Below the pieces are notes generated by a model, which was not told the origin of the DNA, searched no databases, and saw only the letters and a list, made by a program, of their open reading frames with translations. From Symbiopectobacterium purcellii (GTDB lineage: Bacteria; Pseudomonadota; Gammaproteobacteria; Enterobacterales; Enterobacteriaceae), in NCBI RefSeq assembly GCF_019797845.1, contig NZ_CP081864.1, positions 1,798,001-1,862,000 of the forward strand: 64,000 bases of DNA. Reading direction: 5' to 3'. This document shows, in pieces, positions 1-8,386 of this stretch (within the stretch, counting starts at the first letter, position 1; each line of letters opens with the position of its first letter). The position numbers and the translations under genes were made by a program.

Positions 1-554
1 GGGTAGAATTTGAAATGCGACCCTTTGAAACGGATGGCGGGACGCAGAAGCAAGAAATAGCGTTGCTTAACGAGCAGCAAACGACATTGTTGATTACCTA
101 CATGCGAAACAATGAGGCTGTGCGTGCTTTTAAGAAGCGTCTTGTTGCTGAATTCTTTCGTATGCGTTCAGCACTGGCGAGCAAGAAAATGGATCGCAAT
201 ACCGCCCGACTTGAGTACCGCCCATTGACCGATGCCATCAAACACGAGCGTGAGGCACAGGGAAAAACCATTGCGCCACACCACTTCAGCAACGAGGCCG
301 ATTTAATAAACCGCATTGCGCTGGGTATGACATCCGCAAAATTTCGAGTCCACCATGAAATAGGCAAGAAAGAATCCATCCGTGACTATCTGACGCCAGA
401 GCAAATCCACTGCATTACCGAACTGCAACGCGCCAACACAGTATTCATTGGCATGGGCTGGGACTTTGAACAACGCAAGGCCACGCTGATGGGAATATTC
501 ACCAAAAACCATCGCCAACCACTGATTGAAGAACAACAACGACTGGCAGCCTGA
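1..554 (+). CDS. Rha-family phage regulatory protein, 5' end cut by window
   Basis: The reading frame is open from the left edge and ends at TGA 552-554. The first Met in view is at 15, but codons before it are open, so the true start lies outside the window. The visible part has the Rha-like stretch 'LITYMRNNEAVRAFKKRLV' followed by 'AEFFRMR', which in this family closes the N-terminal domain, and then a basic C-terminal half. Rha proteins are phage-encoded regulators first linked to interference with phage growth in hosts lacking IHF; the mechanism here is unknown. It lies at the left end of the prophage late region. Family assignment is by recognised motif only. Confidence 0.6.
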   Translation, partial: VEFEMRPFETDGGTQKQEIALLNEQQTTLLITYMRNNEAVRAFKKRLVAEFFRMRSALASKKMDRNTARLEYRPLTDAIKHEREAQGKTIAPHHFSNEADLINRIALGMTSAKFRVHHEIGKKESIRDYLTPEQIHCITELQRANTVFIGMGWDFEQRKATLMGIFTKNHRQPLIEEQQRLAA

Positions 555-649
555 AAGTTTTCTCCAAGAATGATCGAGGTCATTGCTACAATTACCTATT
601 TAAAATCAAATGGTTGCAAAAAAATTAAGCACCAAGAAAGGAAATAACC

Positions 650-955
650 ATGGCAAAACCGGACTGGGAGGCCATCGAGTCGGCATACCGGGCCGGAGTG
701 TTGTCCCTCCGTGAAATAGCAGCACAGTACGGCGACGGCATCACCGAGGGAGCCATACGGAAAAAGGCGGCAAAGCTGGATTGGGTACGCAATAAGAAAA
801 ATGGTACGCAAGTACGCAAAAGCGGTACGCAAAAAAACAGCGTGCGTACCACCAAAAGCCCCGTTAAATCTGGCGATGGCGAAATTATCCCGGAATACAC
901 GGGGCTGATCGCGTACTCCGAATCGCTGGATCATGGCTTATTGCAACTTGATTAG
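650..955 (+). CDS. Small phage helix-turn-helix protein
   Basis: A 101-residue protein. Its first 50 residues are a predicted helix-turn-helix: 'LSLREIAAQYGDG' followed by 'ITEGAIRKKAAKLDW', the pattern of phage DNA-binding proteins often found near packaging genes. The rest is basic, with repeated 'GTQ' and 'VRT' segments, then a short tail. A Shine-Dalgarno AAGGAAA precedes ATG 650. It could be a terminase-small-subunit-like protein, but the better TerS candidate is at 1911, next to TerL. I therefore call only a DNA-binding phage protein of unknown role. Confidence 0.55.
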   Translation: MAKPDWEAIESAYRAGVLSLREIAAQYGDGITEGAIRKKAAKLDWVRNKKNGTQVRKSGTQKNSVRTTKSPVKSGDGEIIPEYTGLIAYSESLDHGLLQLD

Positions 956-1019
956 TGGCATTACCCCCTACGGGCGGTTTTTTATTGCCACCATGCGTTA
1001 TCAATGTTCTGGGGGGCAA

Positions 1020-1661
1020 ATGCCAGGGCTAAACGACCTCCTAAACCAGTTAGAACGGGTACGAAAGCAAATCCCGTTTGCTACTGCTCAGGCGCTAACC
1101 AGCGTAGCCAGGCAGATAAAAGACGCACAAACGACAGCCATTAAACGCACGTTCGACAATCCAACCCCGTTCACCGCCAATTCAGTTCGATCACAAGGTG
1201 CCAGAAAAGACACGCTAAAGGCCCGCGTCTTTATCATGGATACCTCAGCGGAATACCTGGAACCGTTTGAAATCGGTGGGCAGCACAAGCTTAACGGCCA
1301 TGCGCTACTGAACCCCAAAAACATTCGCCTCAACAAATACGGCAACCTTGGCAATCGCAAGATGAGCCAGCGCAAAAACAATAATACTTTTGTTGGCGAA
1401 GTGGGCGGTGTCGAGGGGCTATGGCGTCGAAAGAAAACCCGAAAAGGCAAGAAGGCCAAGAAGCGGGCGAAACGATCCCCCAATGGTACGCGCGCCGCAC
1501 GACAGAAACAGCCCGCACCAAAGCTGTTAATCCGGTTTGGTGATGCGCTGCCAGTGCGTCAGCACCTGGGGTATTTTGACCGAGCCAACACCATGGCGGC
1601 GGCGTTGATGCCGTCAGCAATGGCTAGGGCGCTGGATCAGGCTCTGAGGACCGCCAAATGA
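1020..1661 (+). CDS. Phage protein of unknown function, basic, possible morphogenesis factor
   Basis: ATG 1020 is chosen because a G-rich Shine-Dalgarno (GGGGGG) sits 7-12 bases upstream; the frame is open further left but without a ribosome site. The 213-residue product has a helical N-terminus ('LLNQLERVRKQIPFATAQAL'), a central region and a very lysine/arginine-rich stretch around residues 135-165. Its general layout resembles phage virion-morphogenesis or tail-completion proteins, but I do not recognise a family with certainty. It lies just before the packaging site, outside the head gene cluster. Confidence 0.45.
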   Translation: MPGLNDLLNQLERVRKQIPFATAQALTSVARQIKDAQTTAIKRTFDNPTPFTANSVRSQGARKDTLKARVFIMDTSAEYLEPFEIGGQHKLNGHALLNPKNIRLNKYGNLGNRKMSQRKNNNTFVGEVGGVEGLWRRKKTRKGKKAKKRAKRSPNGTRAARQKQPAPKLLIRFGDALPVRQHLGYFDRANTMAAALMPSAMARALDQALRTAK

Positions 1662-1687
1662 CCCGCACCAACCCGGTGCAGGGTTTT

Positions 1688-1760
1688 GGGTCCTTCCTGG
1701 TACTTTTGTAAGGCACGGGCATTGCGAGCCGCGGTGTTTTCCTAGCGACAAATTTTCAAT
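1688..1760 (+). other. Candidate cos site (cosQ-like plus cosN-like)
   Basis: The segment GGGTCCTTCCTGG at 1688-1700 resembles the lambda cosQ motif. It is followed at 1717-1758 by a stretch that aligns by eye with lambda cosN and its downstream flank: GGGC..GCGAGCCGCGG, then a TTTTC run, then AAATTTTC. It sits between late genes and the small terminase gene, the position of cos in lambda, and a binding-site-like repeat array follows it. The comparison is with lambda cos as I remember it. The nick positions and overhang length are not determinable from the sequence alone. Confidence 0.55.
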
Positions 1761-1763
1761 TTG

Positions 1764-1911
1764 TGTCCCATGTCCCACCCTGACGAAAAACGTGCCAGCC
1801 CTTGCCGGTTGCGGGGTGCTGGCGATCTTTACCCTGGGACATTTGGTGTGGGACACAAAAAATGTCCCAGGTAATGTCCCAGCACTGAAAATGTCCCATC
1901 AGGATGTCCCA
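1764..1911 (+). repeat. Array of eight TGTCCCA heptamers, candidate cosB terminase-binding sites
   Basis: Exact TGTCCCA copies on the plus strand start at 1764, 1771, 1863, 1875, 1892 and 1905. Inverted copies (TGGGACA) start at 1835 and 1849. The last copy ends on the A of the TerS start codon. Eight exact 7-mers in 148 bases cannot be chance. The place, between the cos-like nick region and the Nu1-like gene, is that of the lambda R sites bound by the small terminase, although the motif is different. Binding by TerS is an inference. A second possible use is autoregulation of terS, since the copies run into its start codon. Confidence 0.65.
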
Positions 1912-2468
1912 TGACCACAATGACCCAGAGCGCCTACGCGCAACACGCACGCGTCGACCGTAAAACTATTGGCCGCTGGATTAAGTCAGGCAAGTTCATC
2001 GTGATGGATGGTGAGCTGATTGACGTTGAAGCTACCGACGCGGCGCTGGCAAAAAACCGGGATGGCAAAGATCTACGTACGTCCAACGCCAAAAAGAAAA
2101 AAACGGCTGACGTTTCCACCGAACAGCGAATTGAAAATGATGCTCAGGAAATGCTGCTGGTAGAAGGAGCAAGCCTGTCACGGGAAGAAGCCGCCAGGAT
2201 AAAAGAGAACTACCTGGCCATGCTGACCAAATTGGAGTTTGAAAAAGAGAGCGGTCAGTTGATCGATATGGTCAAAGCCGAGGAGGTCCTTTTTATCGCC
2301 TTTCGTCAACAAAGGGATGCATGGCTCAACTGGCCTTCACGAGTCGCGCCGCTGATGGCCGCTGATCTGGATGTGCCAGCGGATAAAATGACAGAGGTGT
2401 TGATCGAACATGTCCACAAACACATTTCTGTCCTCGGAGAACCCGAGTTCAACCCTGGAGAAGATTGA
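1911..2468 (+). CDS. Terminase small subunit, Nu1-like
   Basis: A 185-residue protein with an N-terminal winged helix-turn-helix ('YAQHARVDRKTIGRWIKSGK'), then a charged linker around residues 45-80 and a helical C-terminal half with 'EEVLFIAFRQQRDAWLNWPSR', as in Nu1-type subunits that carry a TerL-interacting C-terminus. It would bind the cos region and recruit the large subunit for genome cutting and packaging. The start codon touches the last TGTCCCA repeat. The gene overlaps terL by 59 bases, as nu1 and A lie close together in lambda. Confidence 0.75.
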   Translation: MTTMTQSAYAQHARVDRKTIGRWIKSGKFIVMDGELIDVEATDAALAKNRDGKDLRTSNAKKKKTADVSTEQRIENDAQEMLLVEGASLSREEAARIKENYLAMLTKLEFEKESGQLIDMVKAEEVLFIAFRQQRDAWLNWPSRVAPLMAADLDVPADKMTEVLIEHVHKHISVLGEPEFNPGED

Positions 2469-4533
2469 TCGCCTTTATTTAAGTGTTCGCAAAGCCTGGA
2501 CACCGCCGCCTCGCATCAGTGTGCCCGAATGGGCAGATCGTTACCGTAAACTGGCACGTGAAGCCGGTAGCACATCAGGCAATTGGGAAACCGAGACGGT
2601 TGAAATAGCCCGTGGCCCTATGCTTGCCGCTACCGAGTCAGGTGTTCATGTGATTACGGTGATGTGCTGTACCCAGTTGATGAAAACCGCGTTGTTAGAA
2701 AACCTGTTTGGCTATTTCGCGCATCTTGATCCGTGCCCTATTTTGTTGCTGCAACCGAAAGAAGAGGCGGCAGAACAATTCTCAAAAGAGCGCATCAGCC
2801 CGCTGGTGCGTGTAACGCCGGTGCTGCGTAAAATCATTGGTGATTCGAAACAGAAAACGTCAAAAGAAACCATACTGTATAAAGCCTTTACCGGTGGTTT
2901 TCTGGCGCTGGCCGGGGCCGGTAGCCCTGATAACCTGGCGCGCCGTCCGATCCGCGTTCTGCTGGCGGACGAAATCGATAAATACCCGAAAACCCGCGAA
3001 GGGGACCCGATTACCCTGGCAGAGGAGCGTACCGCAACCTTTGGCCTGAATTGGTTATCGGTGCGTGCCTGCTCGCCCACGGTGGAAGATGAAAGCCGTA
3101 TCGCAGACAGTTACGCAGAGTCCGATCAACGTCGGGCATCGGTGGTCTGCCCGCATTGTGGTCACCGCCAATTTCTGGATTTCTTCAAACACGTCCAGTG
3201 GCCGAAAGACGGTGATCGGCACATCAGCAAATCCGCGATGATTTATTGCGAATGCTGCGGCGCTGGATGGTCAGAGGGTGAGCGACTGCGTGCGCTGCGT
3301 ACCCTACGCTGGCATCAAACCAAGCCCTTCGAATGCTGCGGTGAGAGGCATGCACCGCTGATGGAATATGAACAGCAATGGCGCGCGGGTGGCGCGGATG
3401 CAGTAGAAAAGGTCTGGCACTGGTCCGAATCTGATCGACATGCCGTTTACCGTGCCTGCTGCCCGGATTGTGGCCGGGAAGCGCTCGACAATCATCACGC
3501 CGGATTTCAGGCATCCAAGCTTTTCAGCCCCTGGCAGAAGGACAAACCGTCCGATATCGCAGAGAAATACCTACGTGCCAAAGGGGACCCCGACAAGGAA
3601 CTGGCATGGTGGAATACTCAGATGGGCTTACCGCATCGGCCTAACCACGGCAAGCAGTTACCGGTAGATATTCTGCTGGCACGCCGTGAAGTTTTCGCGG
3701 CCCCAGTTGCTGACGCTGTGGCGGTACTGACTGCCGGTATTGATACCCAGGATGATCGCTTCGAGATTGAAGTGATTGGCTGGGGCAGAAACGAAGAGTC
3801 CTGGTCGGTGGCGCATGATGTTATTTACGGCGATCTGGAAACTGACGAACCTTGGAAACGCCTTGATGCCTATTTGAAACAGGTCTGGCGCCGTGGGGAT
3901 GGGCGGGGGCTCACCATCATGGCCGCCTGCCATGACTCCGGCGGGCATCATACGCAGAAAGTGTACGAATTTGCCAAAGAGCGCCTTGGCCGCCGCATAT
4001 GGGCGATCAAGGGGGAATCCGCACCAGGCGGCAAGCGTAACCCAGTCTGGCCGACCAAGCGCCCCTCATCGAAAAGTAAGGCGCAATTCAGGCCGATCAT
4101 TATCGGTGTCAATGCCGCGAAAGACGTGATTCGTGGCAGATTGCATCTCGAACCACCTAAACAACAGGAAGCCGCACCGGGCTATATGCATTTCCCTGAT
4201 GATCGGGACGTGGGGTATTTCAATCAACTGCTGGCTGAACGTCTGGTCTATAAAGTGGTTGCTGGTCAGCGTTTCAGTGTCTGGGAGGCTATCGCCGGGC
4301 GCGCTAACGAAGCGTTGGACTGCCGGGTGTATGGCTACGCCGCGCTCTGTGGGTTGATGCATATCGGGTTAAAACTGAATGTTCGCGCCGCGAATCTTGA
4401 GGCCAACCCCGACAAGTTGTTACCCCCCGCCGCGCAACCAGAAGAAAAAGTGAATTACGAGTTACCCGGCGCCGTTGTCGAAGAGCCAGCGCCGCCGCCG
4501 CGTAAGCGTCTGTCAAAACTCCTACCGCAATAA
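2410..4533 (+). CDS. Terminase large subunit, lambda gpA family
   Basis: The 707-residue length is usual for the gpA family (lambda gpA 641). The N-terminus has 'SVPEWADRYRKLAREAGSTSGNWET', a hallmark of this family. The ATPase part includes 'FLALAGAGSPDNLARRPIRV', followed by the acidic 'LLADEID' Walker B-like segment near residue 190. Two CxxC pairs follow ('CPHCGHRQ' and 'CECCGAGW'), then a further cysteine-rich region, and a nuclease part beginning 'AGIDTQDDRFEIEVIGWG' near residue 440. It cuts concatemers at cos and pumps DNA into the prohead. The start lies inside terS; only the overlapping arrangement gives the full N-terminal motif. Confidence 0.9.
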   Translation: MSTNTFLSSENPSSTLEKIDRLYLSVRKAWTPPPRISVPEWADRYRKLAREAGSTSGNWETETVEIARGPMLAATESGVHVITVMCCTQLMKTALLENLFGYFAHLDPCPILLLQPKEEAAEQFSKERISPLVRVTPVLRKIIGDSKQKTSKETILYKAFTGGFLALAGAGSPDNLARRPIRVLLADEIDKYPKTREGDPITLAEERTATFGLNWLSVRACSPTVEDESRIADSYAESDQRRASVVCPHCGHRQFLDFFKHVQWPKDGDRHISKSAMIYCECCGAGWSEGERLRALRTLRWHQTKPFECCGERHAPLMEYEQQWRAGGADAVEKVWHWSESDRHAVYRACCPDCGREALDNHHAGFQASKLFSPWQKDKPSDIAEKYLRAKGDPDKELAWWNTQMGLPHRPNHGKQLPVDILLARREVFAAPVADAVAVLTAGIDTQDDRFEIEVIGWGRNEESWSVAHDVIYGDLETDEPWKRLDAYLKQVWRRGDGRGLTIMAACHDSGGHHTQKVYEFAKERLGRRIWAIKGESAPGGKRNPVWPTKRPSSKSKAQFRPIIIGVNAAKDVIRGRLHLEPPKQQEAAPGYMHFPDDRDVGYFNQLLAERLVYKVVAGQRFSVWEAIAGRANEALDCRVYGYAALCGLMHIGLKLNVRAANLEANPDKLLPPAAQPEEKVNYELPGAVVEEPAPPPRKRLSKLLPQ

Positions 4534-4541
4534 GGATCACC

Positions 4542-4805
4542 ATGTTTAACCGAAACACCAGTTTGCTGGCTGGCGCGATGACGGATGACCAATTAAGAGA
4601 TGCACTCACCAAGGCCCAGCAGGCTTACATTGATTTAGCGACCGGAACCCACGGTGTTTCGTTTTCCTACGGTATGGGGGACGGGACGCGCTCTGTGTCT
4701 TACCAACAGAGCACCTTGGCCGATTTGCTGGCATTGATTCAACTGTTGCAGGCGCAACTGGGGATTGTGGCGCGGCCAAGGCGACCAGCGAGGTTTCGAT
4801 TCTGA
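4542..4805 (+). CDS. Head-to-tail joining protein, gpW family
   Basis: An 87-residue protein close in size to lambda gpW (68 residues), which fills the portal exit after packaging and prepares the head for tail attachment. The segment 'QLRDALTKAQQAYIDLATG' followed by 'VSYQQSTLADLLALIQLLQAQL' is the typical two-helix gpW pattern with a beta hairpin between. It sits between terL and the portal gene, the lambda order A-W-B. Its stop codon TGA overlaps the portal ATG in ATGA, so the two are translationally coupled. Confidence 0.85.
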   Translation: MFNRNTSLLAGAMTDDQLRDALTKAQQAYIDLATGTHGVSFSYGMGDGTRSVSYQQSTLADLLALIQLLQAQLGIVARPRRPARFRF

Positions 4806-6442
4806 TGAATAAAGTACACATTCTCGGGCCGGATGGTAGCCCTTTGCGTCCAGCGCGCCCCAGTATGCTGACCGGTGGTAGCCGTGTTCCTTATGATGCT
4901 GCCGACTCCTTCAGCGATCAATTGGCGAACTGGCAACCGGCATTGTGGTCGCCGGACAATGAGATCAATATTTATCGCGACCGCATTGTATCCCGTGCAC
5001 GTGATCTGGTGCGTAACGATGGCTGGGCCAACGGTGCGGTCACACGATTGTTAGATAATGCGGTCGGGGCCAATTTTCGCCCGATCATGAAGCCTGATTA
5101 CCGTGTGCTCAAAATGATCACCGGCAATAAAAAATTTGATTCCACCTGGGCTGAGGAATACGGCAAAGCGTTGGAGGCACACTGGCGCACCTGGGCTTAT
5201 GACACCGGGCGTTACTGCGATGTGGAACGCAAGCTGACCGTACCACAAATGCTACGCCTGGGTTTTCGCCACAAATTGATTGATGGTGACGCACTGGCGG
5301 TACTTCAGTACCGACTCGATAGGTTGGGGCGGGGTAAGGGGCGCTACGCCACCACGGTGCAAATTGTCGATCCTGACCGGCTCAGCAACCCGCAGCAAAA
5401 TTTTGATATGCCTAATATCCGTGGTGGTGTCGAAATAGACGACGATGGCGCGCCGGTGGCCTATCACATTCGCGAAGCGCATATCGGCGACTGGTGGAGC
5501 GGCAAGAAAACCATGACCTGGAAGCGTATAGCGCGCGAAACCGGTTGGGGCCGTCCGCATGTGGTGCATGACTTTGACCATGAGCGCGGGGCGCAACATC
5601 GGGGTAATGGAATACTGACGCCGGTGATACAGCGCCTGAAAATGTTGGTCAAGTATGATCAAAGCGAGCTGGAGGCGGCGATCCTCAATGCCATCTTTGC
5701 CGCCTATATCGAATCCCCCTATGACGCGGAAATGGTCCAGGCCGCCATGGGGGAAAGCGTTGACGATTCCATCCTTGGCGCTTATCAAGATGGCCGTATT
5801 GAATTTCACAAAGATCGCCGCCTGACGCTGCAAAATGGCGCACGGATGCCCATTCTTTATCCGGGCGAAAAAATCACCACGGTGAATGCCGCTCGACCTT
5901 ACAGTAATTTTGAGGTGTTTGAATCGGCGGTATTACGTAATTTCTCTTCCGGTACCGGCCTTTCACCGCAACAGGTGACACAGGATTGGTCTGATGTGAA
6001 CTACAGTTCGGCGCGATCTTCCTTACTGGAAGCCTGGAAAACGCTGACACGGCGCCGGGATGACTTCTCCATTGGATTTGCTCAGCCGATCCTCACCGCG
6101 TTTGCCGAAGAGGTTCACGACAACGAGGATTTGCCGCTGCCCGCGGGCGCACCGGATTTTGTCGATGCGCGTGCAGCCTATTCTCGTGCGCGTTGGATGG
6201 GGCCGGGACGAGGTTGGGTTGACCCAGTGGCAGAGAAGAAAGGGGCAATTCTTGGCCTGGATGCAGGGCTCTCCACCCTCGAAATTGAGGTGGGGGAAAA
6301 CGTCGGCGAAGACTGGGAAGAGGTGCTGGACCAGCGTCAGCGGGAAATTGAGTCTTGTGTTAAGCGGGGCCTCCCTTTACCCAGTTGGGCGCAGGCCGAC
6401 CAGTTCGCCAGCCAAACGATTACTGATCCGGAGGAAAAGTGA
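4805..6442 (+). CDS. Portal protein, lambda gpB family
   Basis: A 545-residue protein of normal length for lambda-type portals (gpB 533). It includes the N-terminal 'ARDLVRNDGWANGAVTRLLD' and 'ANFRPIMKPDYR' segments and the central 'YSSARSSLLEAW' motif near residue 400, all typical of the family. Twelve copies form the ring through which DNA enters and leaves the head. Start ATG overlaps the gpW stop; the end overlaps the GTG start of the protease gene by four bases, so the head genes form one tightly coupled operon. Confidence 0.9.
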   Translation: MNKVHILGPDGSPLRPARPSMLTGGSRVPYDAADSFSDQLANWQPALWSPDNEINIYRDRIVSRARDLVRNDGWANGAVTRLLDNAVGANFRPIMKPDYRVLKMITGNKKFDSTWAEEYGKALEAHWRTWAYDTGRYCDVERKLTVPQMLRLGFRHKLIDGDALAVLQYRLDRLGRGKGRYATTVQIVDPDRLSNPQQNFDMPNIRGGVEIDDDGAPVAYHIREAHIGDWWSGKKTMTWKRIARETGWGRPHVVHDFDHERGAQHRGNGILTPVIQRLKMLVKYDQSELEAAILNAIFAAYIESPYDAEMVQAAMGESVDDSILGAYQDGRIEFHKDRRLTLQNGARMPILYPGEKITTVNAARPYSNFEVFESAVLRNFSSGTGLSPQQVTQDWSDVNYSSARSSLLEAWKTLTRRRDDFSIGFAQPILTAFAEEVHDNEDLPLPAGAPDFVDARAAYSRARWMGPGRGWVDPVAEKKGAILGLDAGLSTLEIEVGENVGEDWEEVLDQRQREIESCVKRGLPLPSWAQADQFASQTITDPEEK

Positions 6443-7308
6443 ATTTACCCCACCTTGCGCAGCGGATGTTCAATACACCGCTGGCCATTCATCCCAACAA
6501 AGCCGAAGTCATGATGGCGGCGGTTATGGACCGATTCGGCATTTCCAAAATTGAAGCCGCGCTGGCGATGGAGGATGACGACTACTACGGCTATGACGAC
6601 AACCGTGAACGCAATACGCGACGTGACCCAGGCTACGACAACGTAGCGGGGGTGGCAGTCATTCCTATCTGCGGCACGCTGGTTCAAAAGTTGGGCAGCC
6701 TGCGACCCTATAGCGGCATGACTGGCTATGACGGCATTCGTCAATCCTTTCTTACTGCGATGCATGATCCTGATGTTAGCGGCGTTTGCCTGGATATCGA
6801 CTCACCCGGTGGCGAGGTCGCTGGCTGTTTTGATTTGGTGGATGAAATTTATCATGCCAGGGGTGATAAGCCGATCTATTCGATTCTGTCGGAAAACGCC
6901 TATTCGGCGGCCTATGCCATCGCCAGCGCGGCCGACAAGATTTACGTACCGCGCACCGGGGGCGTTGGCTCGATCGGCGTTATCACCATGCACTTGGATT
7001 GGACGCAGCGTATCAAGGACGACGGGCTGAAAGTCACCATTGTGACTTACGGAAAACGCAAGGCAGAGGGCTCGCCCTATCGCGAACTGTCTGCTGAAGC
7101 GTTGGCCGCTATCGAGAGTGATATCAACACCATGGGGGAACTGTTTGTTAACACCGTGGCCCGTAATCGCGGCATTAGCGCAAACATTATCGAAAATACG
7201 CAAGCAGCCTGTTTTATGGCTGCGGGTGGTGTAGAGCTTGGACTGGCTGACGGAGTGATGACCCCAGATGCTGCGTTCAGAAAGTTACTTTCATTAACAG
7301 GAGCCTGA
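6439..7308 (+). CDS. Head maturation protease, S49 (SppA-like) family
   Basis: A 289-residue protein starting at GTG 6439, overlapping the portal stop. It carries the S49 core: 'GVCLDIDSPGGEVAGC', then 'SAAYAIASAADKIYVPRTGGVGSIGVI' with the probable nucleophile Ser in 'NAYSAAYA', and 'YGKRKAEGSPYRELS', which supplies the probable general-base Lys. In lambda the equivalent is the N-terminal part of gpC. It would process the scaffold and portal during prohead assembly. The scaffold-like domain here is encoded by the separate following gene, which begins two bases after the stop codon. Confidence 0.85.
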   Translation: MNLPHLAQRMFNTPLAIHPNKAEVMMAAVMDRFGISKIEAALAMEDDDYYGYDDNRERNTRRDPGYDNVAGVAVIPICGTLVQKLGSLRPYSGMTGYDGIRQSFLTAMHDPDVSGVCLDIDSPGGEVAGCFDLVDEIYHARGDKPIYSILSENAYSAAYAIASAADKIYVPRTGGVGSIGVITMHLDWTQRIKDDGLKVTIVTYGKRKAEGSPYRELSAEALAAIESDINTMGELFVNTVARNRGISANIIENTQAACFMAAGGVELGLADGVMTPDAAFRKLLSLTGA

Positions 7309-7309
7309 T

Positions 7310-7885
7310 ATGGCTAAGACCAAACCCTTTAGTTTTGCTCACCTTTTCGGTGGTGGCGCGAAAGCCGCTGAAGAGGATGAAGATAAAAAATCGCAAAAAG
7401 CCAAAAAGGCCAAAGGTCGCGCGGAAGAAGACGATCGCGACGAGGATGACACTGGCGCCGAAGAAGATGAACACGATGATCCTGACGCAGAAGACGACGA
7501 TCCGGATGCTGAGGATGACGACAACGACACGGATGCCGAAGACGATGACGGTGATGACCGTAAAGACGACAAGGCAAGCCGCCAGGCTCGACTGGGTGAA
7601 CGCCGTCGTTGTGCGCGCATCTTTGGCAGCAAATACGCTGCAGGTAATATTTCCTTGGCGGCATCATTGGCCTTTAACACCGGTATGAGTTCAACTGCGG
7701 CGATTGATGTGTTGAAAGGCAACCGGCAACAGCAACTACAAGGCTCTCGCCGTCGCTCCTTGGATGACCGCATGCAGTCCAGTGAACAGGTACGCCTGGG
7801 GCAGGATGGCACCAAACCAACCGGTAAATCAGCGCTGGTGCAAACCATGACCAGTCTCTACAACTCCACCAAGGGAGATAAATAA
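7310..7885 (+). CDS. Probable head scaffolding protein with acidic repeat region
   Basis: A 191-residue protein placed directly after the protease and before gpD, the position of the scaffold (lambda Nu3). Residues about 20-85 are extremely acidic, with tandem 'DPDAEDDD'-type units, preceded by a lysine/alanine stretch. The C-terminal half is basic and helical ('RQARLGERRRCARIFGSKYA'), as expected for a capsid-binding end. Scaffold proteins are internal, charged and removed by the protease at maturation. Function is inferred from position and composition; sequence families of scaffolds are poorly conserved. The stop overlaps the gpD start. Confidence 0.6.
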   Translation: MAKTKPFSFAHLFGGGAKAAEEDEDKKSQKAKKAKGRAEEDDRDEDDTGAEEDEHDDPDAEDDDPDAEDDDNDTDAEDDDGDDRKDDKASRQARLGERRRCARIFGSKYAAGNISLAASLAFNTGMSSTAAIDVLKGNRQQQLQGSRRRSLDDRMQSSEQVRLGQDGTKPTGKSALVQTMTSLYNSTKGDK

Positions 7886-8289
7886 TGGATCAGTTTGGTC
7901 AAAATCCATTTTCGCCGGGCATGCGCAGTTCGCTATTTGTTCCCGATCAGCTTATTGCCGGTCCGTTACAACTGATCACAGACACGGTGACAGTAACTGG
8001 TGGCGCGTTTAAGCGTGGTACCGTGCTCGGTATGGTCACAGAAAGCGGGAAATACACGGCATGCGTCAAGACGGCTACTGATGGCAGTGAAACGCCAGTG
8101 GCGATCTTGGTAGATAATGTTGATGCCTCCACCACTGATCAAGCTGGAGGTGTGTATCTGATGGGTGAGTTTAACCAAAATCGTATCATCACCGATGATT
8201 CCTGGACACTCGCGAGCATGAAAAGCGCGCTGCGTCCGTTGGCTATTTTCCTGAAAGACAGCATTCAAGCCCCAGTATCTGCTTCCTGA
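7885..8289 (+). CDS. Head decoration protein, lambda gpD-like
   Basis: A 134-residue protein (lambda gpD 110) with 'GAFKRGTVLGMVTESGKY' and 'VAILVDNVDASTTDQAGGVYLMGEFN', the standard gpD-type beta-rich pattern. Trimers of gpD clip onto the expanded head lattice and hold it together once DNA fills it. It begins at the scaffold stop codon and lies directly before the major capsid gene, as in lambda. Confidence 0.85.
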   Translation: MDQFGQNPFSPGMRSSLFVPDQLIAGPLQLITDTVTVTGGAFKRGTVLGMVTESGKYTACVKTATDGSETPVAILVDNVDASTTDQAGGVYLMGEFNQNRIITDDSWTLASMKSALRPLAIFLKDSIQAPVSAS

Positions 8290-8386
8290 TTTAATTCATC
8301 ATCCCGGCACAATGCTTTAATCGGCAGACGTGCGCGCATTTCCAATCCATGCCGGCACCCTTTCCGGCATTACCATGAGACTGACT

